From Isoetes taiwanensis (taxonomy: Eukaryota; Streptophyta; Lycopodiopsida; Isoetales; Isoetaceae): 64,000 nucleotides of DNA. How positions within the stretch are numbered: the stretch's first letter is position 1; each line of letters begins with the position of its first letter. The stretch is from contig JAJEKV010000015.1 in assembly GCA_021234155.1 (NCBI GenBank), forward strand, positions 1,896,852 through 1,960,851. The letters are read 5' to 3'. The position numbers were made by a program, and so were the translations under genes. The notes below the pieces were generated by a model. That model saw only the letters and a program-made list of their open reading frames with translations. It did no database searches and had not been told where the DNA came from. Shown one piece after another: positions 23,138 to 33,521 of this stretch.

Positions 23138-23410
23138 GTGAGGGCCCCTTCCCAGCGTAAGCAGAAATCCACGCCCAAGAGATCCAGCCAGCAAAGCCTC
23201 GAAGGCTTGTTCCTAGTTGGAGATAAGCTGAGAGAGATGCAGCCAGGGAGACAGACAAGTTTGGTGAACAGAATCCAAGCAGAGCCCTTAGATATACTGC
23301 AAGAGGCAGCAGAGGCTCATTTAGTTAGCCTCTTCGAGGACAGTGTCTGATGTTGTATGCATAGAGGACGTGTTACTGTGCAGGATAGAGACTATGCTTA
23401 GCTAGATACT
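23138..23410 (+). pseudogene. Centromeric histone H3 (CENH3)-like fragment
   Basis: The plus-strand frame reads a basic tail (RKQKSTPKRSS), then NRIQAEPLDILQ followed by EAAEAHLVSLFEDS. The second part is the alpha-2 helix of histone H3. The NR-x-x-AE-x-L-x-x-LQ spacing resembles plant CENH3, which has NRWTAEAL, rather than canonical H3 with FQSSAVAAL. After a stop at 23,348-23,350 the same frame continues with CCMHRGRVTV, matching the C-A-I-H-A-K-R-V-T block of H3, and then degenerates. The alpha-N segment (PGTVALREI) is missing. The broken frame and missing segment argue for a pseudogene. A captured fragment inside a transposon is an alternative. Confidence 0.72.
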
Positions 23411-23590
23411 TCCGTGGATGCCTCCATTATGAGCCTTTTGTAACCATACCTCGGAAATTAATATATAAGTGTTTTAAATTATTGTCTCTCTTAATGCTTA
23501 CATTTTAATTCTTATTTAATAATGTTTTCAGGTTGAGTATTTATTGGCTCTTCTAAGATGACTGGCCTTTTCTGGGGTGACTATAGTAGA

Positions 23591-23826
23591 CCTTGGCCAC
23601 GGTGCAAAAATGATTATTCCACATTTTGTGGGAGTGCCTATTTTGCACCGTGGCCATGGTGTGAAATTAACTGTTCCTAATTTTGTAGAAGGGATCTATT
23701 TTGCACAGTGACCACGGCGTGAAAAGGACTGTTCACAATTTGTGGGGGAGCCAGTTTCGTACCGTGGATACGGTAAATCATTTTTCTCATACAATGTATT
23801 GGGGAGTGCCTATTTCGCACCTTGGC
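23591..23826 (+). repeat. 58-bp tandem repeat, four copies
   Basis: Copies start at 23,591, 23,648, 23,706 and 23,762, with lengths of 57, 58, 56 and 58, plus the start of a fifth at 23,820. Each opens with CCGTGGCCACGG-like sequence and ends CTATTTTGCA. The copies differ at many positions, so the array is not recent. Confidence 0.85.
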
Positions 23827-24138
23827 ACACTGCAACTTGGTTAGAATATGCAAAAGAGAATGTTTTTCTGAATTCAGAATTTACAAGTATGGCAAGTAGC
23901 CGAGAGCTGTGCAATTTGAAAATATGCAGTAGATAGATGGATCACATATATCACTTATGATATGATTGCATCCTTATAGCTAGCGGATGTCTAATAGAAT
24001 ATATAACTCATATAAGAGTTATAGCATACATGAATCAAGCAGTTCATCGCCATTTGGGCTCATCATGAGTAGGTGGTCGAGTGAAGCTATTAAACTCATA
24101 GGTGTCGCGCTATGGAACCCAAATAAGAATGATGGATT

Positions 24139-25694
24139 GAATTTTTGGAGGAATATGACTTTGAGGTTCTGTATAAACCTGGCAAACATAATGTTGTTGC
24201 AGATGCCTTATCTCGGCATCCGTTGACAACACGTACCCATTGTAATGCTATTTCCACTCTTGCAAGTGAATTTGGTAAGACGATTGAACAGTCTCTTCCA
24301 ACGGATCCTGAGTTAGACGGCTTATTTTCCATGACACGCATAACAGTCCTATTGCGGGTCATGCCGGATTCATGAAAACATATTTCAAGATAAGGTCCAG
24401 TTATTTTTGGCCTGGCATGAAGAAACATATTGCATGATACATTAAACAGTGCCAGATTTGCCAACAAACAAAGGCAGAGCAACTCAGAACACCGGGTACA
24501 CTGGAGCCTTTGGATATTCCCAATGCCAAATGGGAAGTCATTACCATGGGCTTCATTGTGGGTCTTCCATGCACACTTCGTGGATTCGACGTCTTGATGG
24601 TGGTAGTTGATAAGCTTTCTAAAATGGCACATTTCTTGCCATGTCGCACCACTGACACTGCCTTGAATACAACACTTCTATTTTCCAAGGAAATCTTTCG
24701 GCTACATGGTATGCCACGTACCATTATTTCAGATCGTGACCCCAAATTTGTTAGTGCTTTTTGGAAGGACTTCTTTAGTACTATACAAACCGAGCTTGCT
24801 ATGAGTATGGCCTATCACCCTCAGACAGATGGGCAGTCAGAACGCACCAATAGGATTATTGAGGATATGCTACGGAATTATGTTTGGAATAAGCAATCTC
24901 AATGGGCAGATTATATTCATTTGGTGGAATTTTCCTATAATAGTACCAAACAGGAGTCCTCGAAGATGTCTCCCTTTATGATCACTTATGGTTATCAGTG
25001 TCTTACTCCAGATACGTGGCATAACACAGTTTCCAAAGTGGCAGTTTCATAGCAATTACTTACGGATATGCAAGCTTTGGTTGAGGAGGTACGGGGATAT
25101 CTCGTGGCTGCACGAAGTCGCCAAAAGAGTTTAGCGGATAGACACCGTACCCCACGCGAGTTTCAGGTTGGTGAATCGGTGTGGTTGAAGATTAAGGTTA
25201 AGCAGGCCAAGCTTAAAATTGGGAATTGTAAGAAGCTTGCGCCACGATGGGCAGGACCATTTCAGATTACGGAATGCATAGGTCCTCAGGCCTATCGATT
25301 AAATTTACCTGCTCATCTAAAGGTACACAAGGTCTTCCATGTCAGCCTTTTGAAGAAGCATACTCCGGATCCTCATGAAATTCTTAACACGCCAACTCTT
25401 CTGGAGATGACAGATGAGCAATTGGAAATTGTTCCAGAGGCTCTCCTTGACAGGGCATACAAGCAAATCAGAAGAGCCCAGATCTTACAATATTTGGTTA
25501 AGTGGAAACACTTACCAACGGAGGATGCTACCTGGGTCCTTAAACGAGACCTTGAGAAGGCTTACCCTGACTTTATGCAGCAATGTCAGGGACGGACTAT
25601 CCACGATGCTATCGACTCCAACTCTAATGGTATGTCATTGTGTAGTAGATCCGACAGGGGTCATGCAGGGGGAATTGAGGTAGATGCATCCTAA
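24139..25694 (+). pseudogene. Chromovirus-type gypsy: RNase H end, integrase and chromodomain
   Basis: The stretch opens with the end of RNase H (YKPGKHNVVADALSR). It continues with the integrase zinc finger (HAGFMKTYF to CQICQQTKAEQ) and the catalytic core. The second and third acidic residues are in good context (SDRDPKFVSAFW, YHPQTDGQSERTNR). The first is replaced: the usual MDFI reads MGFI near 24,548, from one A-to-G change. Stops at 24,435 and 25,050 also break the frame. The C-terminal part has the GPF motif region (WAGPFQITECIG), then a chromodomain (ALLDRAYKQI to YLVKWKHLPTEDATWVLK, about 25,440-25,560), a module that in this clade binds methylated H3 and steers integration. Everything upstream of RNase H is missing. 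Confidence 0.9.
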
Positions 25695-26182
25695 GATGGG
25701 AGGGGGGGGGAGGGGGATTGCATTTAAGCATCTTAGGGCACAACCGTCTCCGGCTAAAATAGGAACAATGCCATTCCTTATGCCGCGACGGCTTGCATGC
25801 CCTAGGCATGATAGGATTCCCTTCATATCAGTTTTTTTGTTTTCTTTATTAAGGGGGTGGTCCCTTCAACCACAATTTTCTATAATTAGTTTGAATCCTC
25901 ATGTATTGATATTCTACAGGTGTGTAGTGTGCACAGCAGCATCTGCAGTTTGCAAGACTCCCTTTCAGGAGTTATGTTATGTTTTATTAAGTTATCTGTC
26001 TTTTATGGTCCACTGAGGACCTTGATATTATGCATAATCAGTGTGTTTAATCATGATGTAAAGGGCTTCGGTCCACAACTTTGATCGTCTATGATCTTTC
26101 TGTAATTCCTATATTACTTTATAATAAAGTATCTACTTCTCTTTCTTTTGCTTCCATCCTTAATGCTGAGGACAACATTATT
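25695..26182 (+). other. 3' untranslated region of the gypsy element
   Basis: The sequence between the polyprotein stop and the polypurine tract begins with a G-rich run (about 25,699-25,714). It has no coding motif. Confidence 0.55.
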
Positions 26183-26197
26183 CCAAGAGGGCTAGAA
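26183..26197 (+). other. Probable polypurine tract of the gypsy element
   Basis: CCAAGAGGGCTAGAA directly precedes the TGTGACGTTCC start of the 3' LTR. This is the position where plus-strand DNA synthesis is primed. The tract is short and interrupted, so the call rests on position. Confidence 0.5.
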
Positions 26198-26395
26198 TGT
26201 GACGTTCCATGTAAGTATATGGTATACGTATACCGTACCTGACACGTCACCAAGGTATTCTAACCATTGGGAATTAACTTAAGTGGATTAATGACATTAA
26301 ACTAACCTAAATACACTAACTAATGGTATTAGTTAGCCCTGTAGGCTAGTAAGCAGGCGCCACTTGGCCTCACTCGATTGGCCAAGGGCAGGTTG

Positions 26396-26442
26396 TGTGA
26401 CGCTCCCTGCTAAACATACGGCGCCCGGCCGTACACTCGGCA
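26396..26442 (-). repeat. 47-bp remnant of the 3' LTR
   Basis: It matches the outermost 47 bases of the LTR at 29,402-29,448 with a few transitions, then stops abruptly. Deletion of the rest of this LTR is the simplest explanation. Confidence 0.75.
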
Positions 26443-26926
26443 ACACATGTGTTTCTGATGTGGAGCTGTAGTATTCGTACTCCGCAGTCTCGATCTCGTG
26501 AATGCCTATCTGTGCTGTCCGAGTGTCAAGTGGTGCCAAATCCAAAGGCTGAATTGACGGCTCCCCTGGTTGGTTAACTGCCCTATACTGCATGAACAAG
26601 GCTAAGGCTGCTTGGTTTGAGACCTACCTATGCCTATGATGCTTACAGGTCATGTAATCTGGCATGTTTCTGGTTCTATCCCATAACTTATTCTTGATCC
26701 TAGATCCCCCTCCTATGGCTTGGGACAGAGAGTCTAGGGATACCCATTTCCCTCCCCTAGGTGGCAGACTAACTTCCCAGGGTAAGACCTGCTGATCATA
26801 CTGGCAGATAATGTCGGTGTCATGAAGATCAAAGAGATGATCAAAGACATGAAAGGCTTGCTCAGCAGGGATGTCACGGATGTGACTGGCCTCATTGTAC
26901 CATCTAACAAAGTTTGATGGCGCCAT
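26443..26926 (-). CDS. Unrecognised second frame of the antisense LTR element
   Basis: A minus-strand frame starts MAPSNFVRWYNEASHIRD at 26,926 and stops at 26,624. A shifted frame continues to the LTR remnant. It contains a DHLFDLHDTDIICQYDQQV stretch but no domain I recognise. It could be the remains of a gag-like or accessory protein, or chance. Confidence 0.3.
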
Positions 26927-27215
26927 TGAGCAGAGATGACTATGAAAAATGGCTTGAGAAGATGGGTAGAGAGCTGGGAAATCGCCTGAAGGGCTGAGAG
27001 CAGTTTTGATGGGGAGAAAATGACAAATGAGGCCCCCTTTTATAGACTAGGGCTGCCTCGGGTTCCGTGCACAAGGGTTCCTGATGGGGAAGACTTCAAA
27101 TCTATGGCCATGGGTGTCCAAATGAGCTACCATGAAGTGCAATTCTAAGCAAAGCAAAGCAAGAATTACTACATGGCAATTTGTTGGATGAAAATTGATC
27201 AATCTAGGCAAAAAA

Positions 27216-27502
27216 TGGGCGAAACCGGGTGGCTATGCGAATTTGGGCCTTCCGTGAAGGGCGAAGAGGTCATTCTCGCACAGCCTTCCGATTTCGGCTG
27301 TTTGGGACTTCTATCAAGAGTTTTGGAAAATTTGAAGATCCTAGCATACTTATTTGGAATTTTCTAACCTAATTTGGATCTTTCCCTGGGCTAATTGGGC
27401 AAAATTTGGTCTGACATGGCGAAACCGGATGGCTATACGAATTTGGGCCTTCCGTGAGGGGCGGAAAGGCCATTTTCGCACAGCCTTCCGATTTCGAATG
27501 TT
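27216..27502 (-). repeat. Direct repeat in the non-coding part of the antisense LTR element
   Basis: Two copies of about 85 bp (about 27,216-27,300 and 27,418-27,502) share GCGAAACCGG, GAATTTGGGCCTTCCGTGA and CGCACAGCCTTCCGATTTCG in order, separated by about 118 bp. Confidence 0.75.
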
Positions 27503-27958
27503 CTGGCCAAAATTTAACTAATTTGCCTATAGTACCTTTACTAAATTACCCTATTTGGACGCTTACAATCATGATGGCTACAATTAAATTAAAATTTGAG
27601 CAACTTAAACACATTTTTATACAAAAATTGAATTCAGTTTACAACAAAATTTTATATTTATAGAGGGAAAACTTAACAATTACATTAATTTACACAAAAC
27701 TGCATCCTCAAGGGTATTCCTTGCGGATGCGACGCGCCAAGTGTATGTCCTTGGGCATCAGGGTCACCCTCTTCGCGTGGATCGCGCAGAGGTTCCCTTC
27801 TACGAACAACTGGGTGAGCTCGGCCCGGTGGCTACACTGCAACACCACGTTTGTGGCGGCGTCCTATAGTCGGTGGCGAACTCTTGCATGACCTCCCTCA
27901 TAAATTAAGCTCGAGAAGCCTTCCTAATCGAGGAGATTAGTGCCTTTGTTGGAAGTGC

Positions 27959-28818
27959 CTAATCTCCCCGCTTCTGGGCATGTGGCGAGTCAGGCCTGTG
28001 ATCGACCTTCTTTGGCTTCTCCGGTCGTGGCGGCGTCGGCTTGGGCTGGTTCTTCGCTGGTCGGGCCCCCTCCACATAACGTTGGACGTTCTGGCGGCAG
28101 TACCAGTCGTTATACCTCGTCCAACGGCGAAGGTATTCTTCATCGCCTTGGCGGCGTCGAAGAAGCTCTTCCTTCCAGGCGACGATTCGCTCGCCGCCTA
28201 TACGCTTCTTAACCACCTTGGGTGGCAGGCTGCCGGGTAAAGGCGGTCTTGCGTCGGGGTTTGAGGGTTCCCCAACAGCGGCTTCGTCTTCCTCATCCTC
28301 TGCTTCTACCTCCTCTGCTTCCCTCGTCTTGGCGAGGGTTCTTCAATAACGATGGTCGTGAGGCCGTCGTTTCTTCTCTTTCGTCCTTCTTTCTGCTCTC
28401 TCGGCTCCCTCTCGGCGCTCCCTCTTCTTCCTTGCGGCCTTCTCTTAGGCCACTCTGCAACCTTTTCCTTGCCCTTCTTCTTTGGTGCGAAGGGCTTTGC
28501 CTCTGATGCAGTCTTTGGGGTTAAACCTGGCTGCTCTTCAACTTGCTCTTCCACCTCTGTGTCCGAGGAAGGCCCAAGGTGGCGGGACTCGCCGGTTCTC
28601 TGGGTGCCTGCCGACGAAGAGCTGCTGCTGCCGCTCGGCGCCTCCTCTTCGGCGTCGTGGAAGGTTTCGTTGCTGCTGCTGGAGGGAAACTCCTCTTCCC
28701 CCTGCTTAGGTCGAAGGTGCTCCGGAATTTTCTTCGTATGTCGTCCTGCTGCTACTTGCGCCATCGAGAGCGTGGGTCGCTTGTTGTACTTCCTCGCAGT
28801 CTGTTTGGTTCGTGCCAT
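27959..28818 (-). CDS. LTR-element protein whose N-terminus copies the histone H3 tail
   Basis: The first ATG after the primer-binding site (28,818, minus strand) opens a frame beginning Met then ARTKQTARK, identical to residues 1-9 of histone H3 after Met removal. It includes the K4 and K9 methylation sites and R2, T3, T6 and R8. The next residues (YNKRPTLSMAQ) no longer match H3. The rest is low-complexity and charged: a Ser/Glu-rich stretch, a Lys/Arg-rich stretch with KKKGKEK and RKRR motifs that could serve nuclear import, then a stop at 28,306. A single frameshift near 28,315 would extend it through an acidic run and the VVKKRIGGERIVAWKEELL region to 27,959, about 285 residues. There is no histone fold. 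The position is that of gag. The function is unknown. Confidence 0.75.
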
Positions 28819-29388
28819 ACTTAACGGTCTAGAAAACGGATGACGTAAGGCTGAGCAAGAGAGAGATGGTGGAGAAAAAAGGTTGGAGGGAAATGAGGTG
28901 TCAAGGATATTTAAAAAGGAAGGTCCCTGGGAATATTCCCTACCATTAATGGCCTACTTATTAGCCCCCCTTATTAATTACACCATAGTACCCTTATTAT
29001 CAATATATATGTTTAATTCCTAATACATATACTAAAATTCGTATTGTACCTTTAAATTGTCAAATTTCCTAATGGTTTGAAGTGTTAATTATAGATTTGC
29101 GCCATTTTTCACTCTGGTCTCAGATTGGCATGATTCTTCGACCCATTTTAAGTGAAATTTGATGCAGATGCATAATTTTCACTCCAAATTTACTAGAAGG
29201 TGAATTCGACTCATTTATTCCTTCGTCTAACACTTAACCTAATTTCGAACCCACTACCTAGGAGAAAAAAAAAATTCCTCTATTTTCGAGGTTTGATGGT
29301 AGAAATTTTAATTTCATACCCCTATAGGCCTGTTAGACTACTTTTCATGGTCATGGTCAGTGCTAGTTCTTGGTCAACCAAGAACATC

Positions 29389-29400
29389 GCTCTGATACCA
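29389..29400 (-). other. Primer-binding site of the antisense LTR element
   Basis: GCTCTGATACCA on the plus strand is the complement of TGGTATCAGAGC, the initiator tRNA-Met primer site. It is one base inside the LTR edge at 29,402. Confidence 0.9.
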
Positions 29401-29401
29401 T

Positions 29402-31055
29402 TGTGATGCTCCCTACTAAACATATGGCGCCCGGCCATACACTCGGCAGGAAATCCCCCGTCCGGCTCAACAACCGCACAGGCCCTCCGTCTATCCCGCA
29501 CTCTGGTATCTCCGTAGTGCGGGAAGGGGACACGAAGGTGTCTTGCGCGCCCTTCCCCTATAGGCTCCTATCACAGCGGAAGCATAAACACGTCAGAACT
29601 AGCAATACAATACAATATGCTACCTCGAGGGTAGCTCAACCGCATATCCATGGATGCAAAGAACATAATCATATGCCATAAAACATGAGAGCTCCTACCC
29701 ATGGCTCCGACACATAAGGCAGTCGACTGACTGGATAGGCCTCAAGATAGAGCAGACCGAGTCATAACAATGGCGGGGCTGGCATAAGACAATGGCTAGG
29801 GTTGACCACTCCATCCGCCACTCCTGTGCATACTTTGCATATGAGCTAGATCAAGCTATGGCATGACTCTAACCTTCCGGATACGCAATCCCATGGCATC
29901 ACCCATCGGGACTACTCCAGGTTGCATCTCCCTGGTCCGATGAGGTAGGAAGGGTTGCATCTCCCCTTCCCGGGTTCTAGAGGCTCCACGGGCGACTAGA
30001 GAATCGTGACGACACACGATTCGTACCCGACTGGACCCCCTAAAACAAGAGCCAAGCTGACACTTGCAACTCTTGAGAGGCAGGGCGACACCATTGCCCC
30101 AGGAGGTGTCGGACCCATGCTCGGCCCACACGAAGTGACCGACCATAAGCCTAGTTCACTGTGGGATCCCCCGAAGCCCCCACTCGGCAGGGATCCACCC
30201 CCCATCTTGCCTCTAGCCCCGTTGTGTAGTGCTGAGTCACATCATAGCTTCCATAGCCCGGTGGGTTCCTATGCACAGGCCGCAACTAATAGGAACTAAG
30301 GGAGCTACACTAGGAGCATACTACATATGGCCCTAGGTCTCTACCCCCCTTCCCAATACAAGAGGAGCACATGATCAACCAATATCACATACATCACATC
30401 ATGATCATATCAATATCATATGAACATCTTAACCTAAACATACATAGCTAACTAACAGTTAGGGTTCTTTGATTAGGGTTCAAGATTAGGGATCTAGGGT
30501 TCTTTGATTAGGGATCTAGGGTGGCTCTACTCTAGACACGAATCACTAACCCATCTGGAGTGCTAACTTCCAGATGAACTAACATGAACTCTACTCAACC
30601 TACCTCCTCCAGAAGCGCTTCCTCCCATCCCTGGCGTCTCCATGCTCCTAGACGTAGTTCGAAGGCTTGCTCCCTCTACGATCATACACACCTTCCAGGG
30701 GCTGCTGCTCCAGGCTAGACTATGACGAACGGTGCTCGAAATGGGGTTTCGGGCACGTGGATGAGAGTTCAGGTGCTAGGTCAGGGAAAAAGGGTCTAGG
30801 GTTAGGGTTAGAGCTCATATAGGTGTGGGTCCACGTGGGATGCTACGTGGCACCACTAAGATGAGGCCGTGTGGCGGTTGCCTAAAATAGGATAAGGCCA
30901 TGTGGAAATGGGCCTTATGCTAAGGTTATCTAAGTTAAACAATTAACTTAGATGTGCACCCCTTGCCACTTATACAAGGCTACCTAGGTAAACTTGTATA
31001 GTGACGGGTCCAGGAATATACGTATTTATGGCATATATTCCCTTGGAACGTCACA
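29402..31055 (-). repeat. 5' LTR (1,654 bp) of the antisense LTR element
   Basis: The ends are TGTGATGCTCC and GGAACGTCACA, near-perfect terminal inverted repeats. The outer edge is followed by the GGTTG target duplication. TAGGGTT/GATTAGGG repeats near 30,465-30,530 are internal and not telomeric. Segments of this LTR align, in reverse, with 35,208-36,354. Confidence 0.85.
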
Positions 31056-31113
31056 GGTTGCCATCTTTGGGGTGGCAAATTGAGCTCCTCATCCTAATTC
31101 TACCCAAATTCGA

Positions 31114-31207
31114 GTTTGGGAAGAGCAGAGGGAGGAGGAAGCTATCACAACCCAACACCTGACCAGTTTCATGGATGTTCTTCGAGATAACGGGTCCAGT
31201 CAGAATA
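31114..31207. repeat. Left copy of the ~94-bp target-site duplication
   Basis: It runs from GTTTGGGAAGAGCAGAGGG to GGGTCCAGTCAGAATA and recurs essentially unchanged at about 35,113-35,207. Both belong to the gypsy LTR sequence. The pair brackets LINE-2 copy b. Confidence 0.9.
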
Positions 31208-31460
31208 GATAGATAGATACATTATTGTCCCTTGTACCCTGAGGCCCGTGGACTTATGTAGCATGGGCGAGCTCCCTTACGGGTGCTACTAGCACATCAT
31301 GCTAATTTACAATGTAGCCTTTTCTGAAGACTTGACTTTTTTTCTATTAATACCGGCACCCCGCTTTGTATCGGCTTCATGGCCGTGCACAGGCGTGTCG
31401 TTATCAATCAGCTTTTAGCTGAGCGTTTTCAGGGTGTTTATGCTGCGCCTCTCAGGCGGT

Positions 31461-31922
31461 TCATAACAGAAACCCTTTTTCTTTGTGTACTTCTCGATGC
31501 CTCGTCGTCATTTCCCGTATTGCGTCTGCCAAATCCCTCATTGTTTCTGGCTTGGTCATCATAATGTGTACGGGCTGGCCCCACCTTATATCTCTGTATT
31601 TGTTCCTAATGCTTTCATATACCGGGCATTCATTCAGCATATGATTTTCATCTTCCACTTCCCCTTTGTCACAGATTCTGCAAATCCGATCCTCTCTCTC
31701 TATCCCCCGCCACCTGTCCTTTTCAATTCTCAGCTCGTGACTTCCCATTCTGAATCTTGCTAGGGTATCTTTCCTGGCTTTTCCTATTATGTCATCCTGA
31801 TACATCTGTTGCCCTATCTGCTGTCCCGGGTTGAATACTGTCATAAGCCATATTGTCTTGGGGCCCGTGTGGTTCTGCAGCCAAGTCTGCGTGTGGCTTT
31901 GTCGGTCCACTCGTCCTTCCAT
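31461..31922 (-). pseudogene. LINE-2 copy b C-terminal Cys/His domain
   Basis: The segment encodes a LARFRMGSHELRIEKDRWRG stretch followed by a putative zinc motif (REDRICRICDKGEVEDENH to LNECPVYE). It ends at a stop near 31,461. It matches the C-termini of LINE-2 copies a and c. Confidence 0.8.
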
Positions 31923-32027
31923 TCTCCTTCAGTGATGATGTCGCTCAGGTTCATCCCCAATTTCCTCGTCCACATTGCTACATCCCTAAATCACCCATTG
32001 CCTTCGATTATGTGGGCTTTCGCTGAT

Positions 32028-33426
32028 TCACTGATTGCGATGCTTGCTAGCTTGTCCACCTGCATTGTTCCTTATAAGATATCTGATGGTCCTTTCCCAT
32101 GCCCTTACTTCCATCGGTTTTTGCCCTGTCTCATAAACTATAGTTGTTTGCGGCGTATTCGTTCTCAGCTTAAATTCCTGCTTATGCCATTGTCTGTAAA
32201 TTCCTTCTTGTTTTTCCCACTTTTTCTCTGTCAGACCCGGCCCCCAGGCTTCTGCCCCATATAGTTGTGTGATTGCAACTACTGCACTGAACAAATAGCA
32301 TTTAATTTCCCAGCTTATTATCCTGCTTTTATTGCAGAAATTTTTCATATTGTAATAACTTCCGATGGCAGTTTGGAATCTTGTGTCTGCCCCCTTAGCC
32401 CATTTTCCTGTGCCATGTGCATCATATCCCAGATACCTGTATTCTGCTGATTCTTCTAGTTCTGTTCCCAAATATCTGAACGGTTTATGTCTACCTTTTT
32501 GGCCGAAAAAGACTATTTTGGTTTTTCCGAGATTGACTGTGAGCCCCGTCTTTTCACAAAAATTTTCTAACAGTTTGAGTAGCCTGTGCATCCCTTTGTT
32601 CTTTGTAGCCATCATGCTCAGGTCATCTGCATACAGCATGATGGGTACTTTGGTGTTCCCTAGAGTAGGGGCGTCTGTGTCCCCTTGCTGTTCTGTTATG
32701 AAATCCTGCAGGGCATCTATGTATATCCCAAATAATGTGGGAGATAGTGGGCACCCCTGCTTGACCCCTGTGTCACAATCTATCGCTTTCCCTTCTTCTT
32801 CCATTTTCGCATAAACATTATAGTATAGTCTCGCAATTGCCCCCACCATATCCTTTGGTGCCTGCATATCTATAAGCCTTTGTATTAGTTTTTCCCTTGG
32901 GACTGTGTCAAACGCTTTCCTAAAATCCACAAAGCAGCATATTATTTTCTTCCCCTGGTTTCTATTCTGTTCTACCAGTACTCTGAGTGTCACTAAATGG
33001 TCTGTCGTTGAGTGATCCGGCCTGAACCCTGCCTGCCCCTGCGCTCTCCGATTCCCCCCCTCTGCCCAATTCTTCAATTTGTTGTCTAAAACTTTTCCAA
33101 ACCATTTTGCAAAAATGGAGCTCACCATTATAGTTCTGTAATTCCCAGGTTCCTGTCTGCTCCCCCCTTTGTGTAGGGGTATCACCCTGTTATACGCCCA
33201 TCTGGCTGGTAGTCCTGTGTGTATGATGCCGTTGAAAATATCTGTCACTTGTTTTATGATTACTGTATCTACACTCTTTAGTAGTTCCACTGTTAACCCG
33301 TATAGGTCTGGGGCTTTGTTATTTGCCATTCTATTTAGTGCCATCAACACTTCCTGTGTATTAAAACACGGCTTGTCCATCCCTTGTAATTCTGGTATCG
33401 GTGCTGGAGATGCCCCTGTCTTATAA
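32028..33426 (-). pseudogene. LINE-2 copy b reverse transcriptase
   Basis: An uninterrupted frame of about 460 codons holds the RT blocks in order: RVIPLHKGGSRQEPGNYRTI, GFRPDHSTTDHL, the motif-A aspartates in CCFVDFRKAFDTV, motif B GVKQGCPLSPTLFGIYIDAL and the catalytic YADDL (about 32,630). A thumb and linker follow (YRYLGYDAHGTGKWAKGAD, LYGAEAWGP). RT copies the element RNA at the nicked target. All catalytic residues are intact, unlike the flanking frames. Confidence 0.92.
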
Positions 33427-33521
33427 AGTTTCTCCAGGTATCTCTCCCATCCGTCTGTCCCAATTTCCTCTCGTCAACTACCATTTTTCTGATTCCCCTG
33501 CCCTTTCTTTTGGAATCCTTT

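Larger units (their letters stand above)
26396..31055 (-). mobile_element. Antisense LTR element carrying an H3-tail-mimic frame
   Basis: The 4,660-bp insert is flanked by GGTTG on both sides (26,391-26,395 and 31,056-31,060). Read on the minus strand it has a 5' LTR (31,055 to 29,402), a primer-binding site for initiator tRNA-Met (29,400-29,389), a frame starting at 28,818, non-coding sequence with a direct repeat, a second weak frame (26,926-26,443), and only 47 bp of 3' LTR (26,442-26,396). No protease, reverse transcriptase or integrase motif is present, so it is non-autonomous, of the LARD kind. Its LTR is related to that of the host gypsy element, a plausible source of enzymes. Confidence 0.82.

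Noticed and set aside
23591-23826. CRISPR-like array
   Set aside because: Units are directly adjacent with no unique spacers, and the surrounding sequence is eukaryotic transposon DNA. The same reasoning excludes 36,361-36,523.
28306-28818. A genuine histone H3 gene on the minus strand
   Set aside because: Only the first nine residues after Met match H3. The remainder is low complexity with no histone fold, and the frame sits in the gag position of an LTR element.
28222-28843. Long Leu/Ser/Pro-rich plus-strand frames opposite the H3-mimic frame
   Set aside because: They are antisense shadows of a codon-biased minus-strand frame and carry no motif.
30465-30530. Interstitial telomere repeat
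   Set aside because: The TAGGGTT-like units are irregular, number only a few, and lie inside an LTR.
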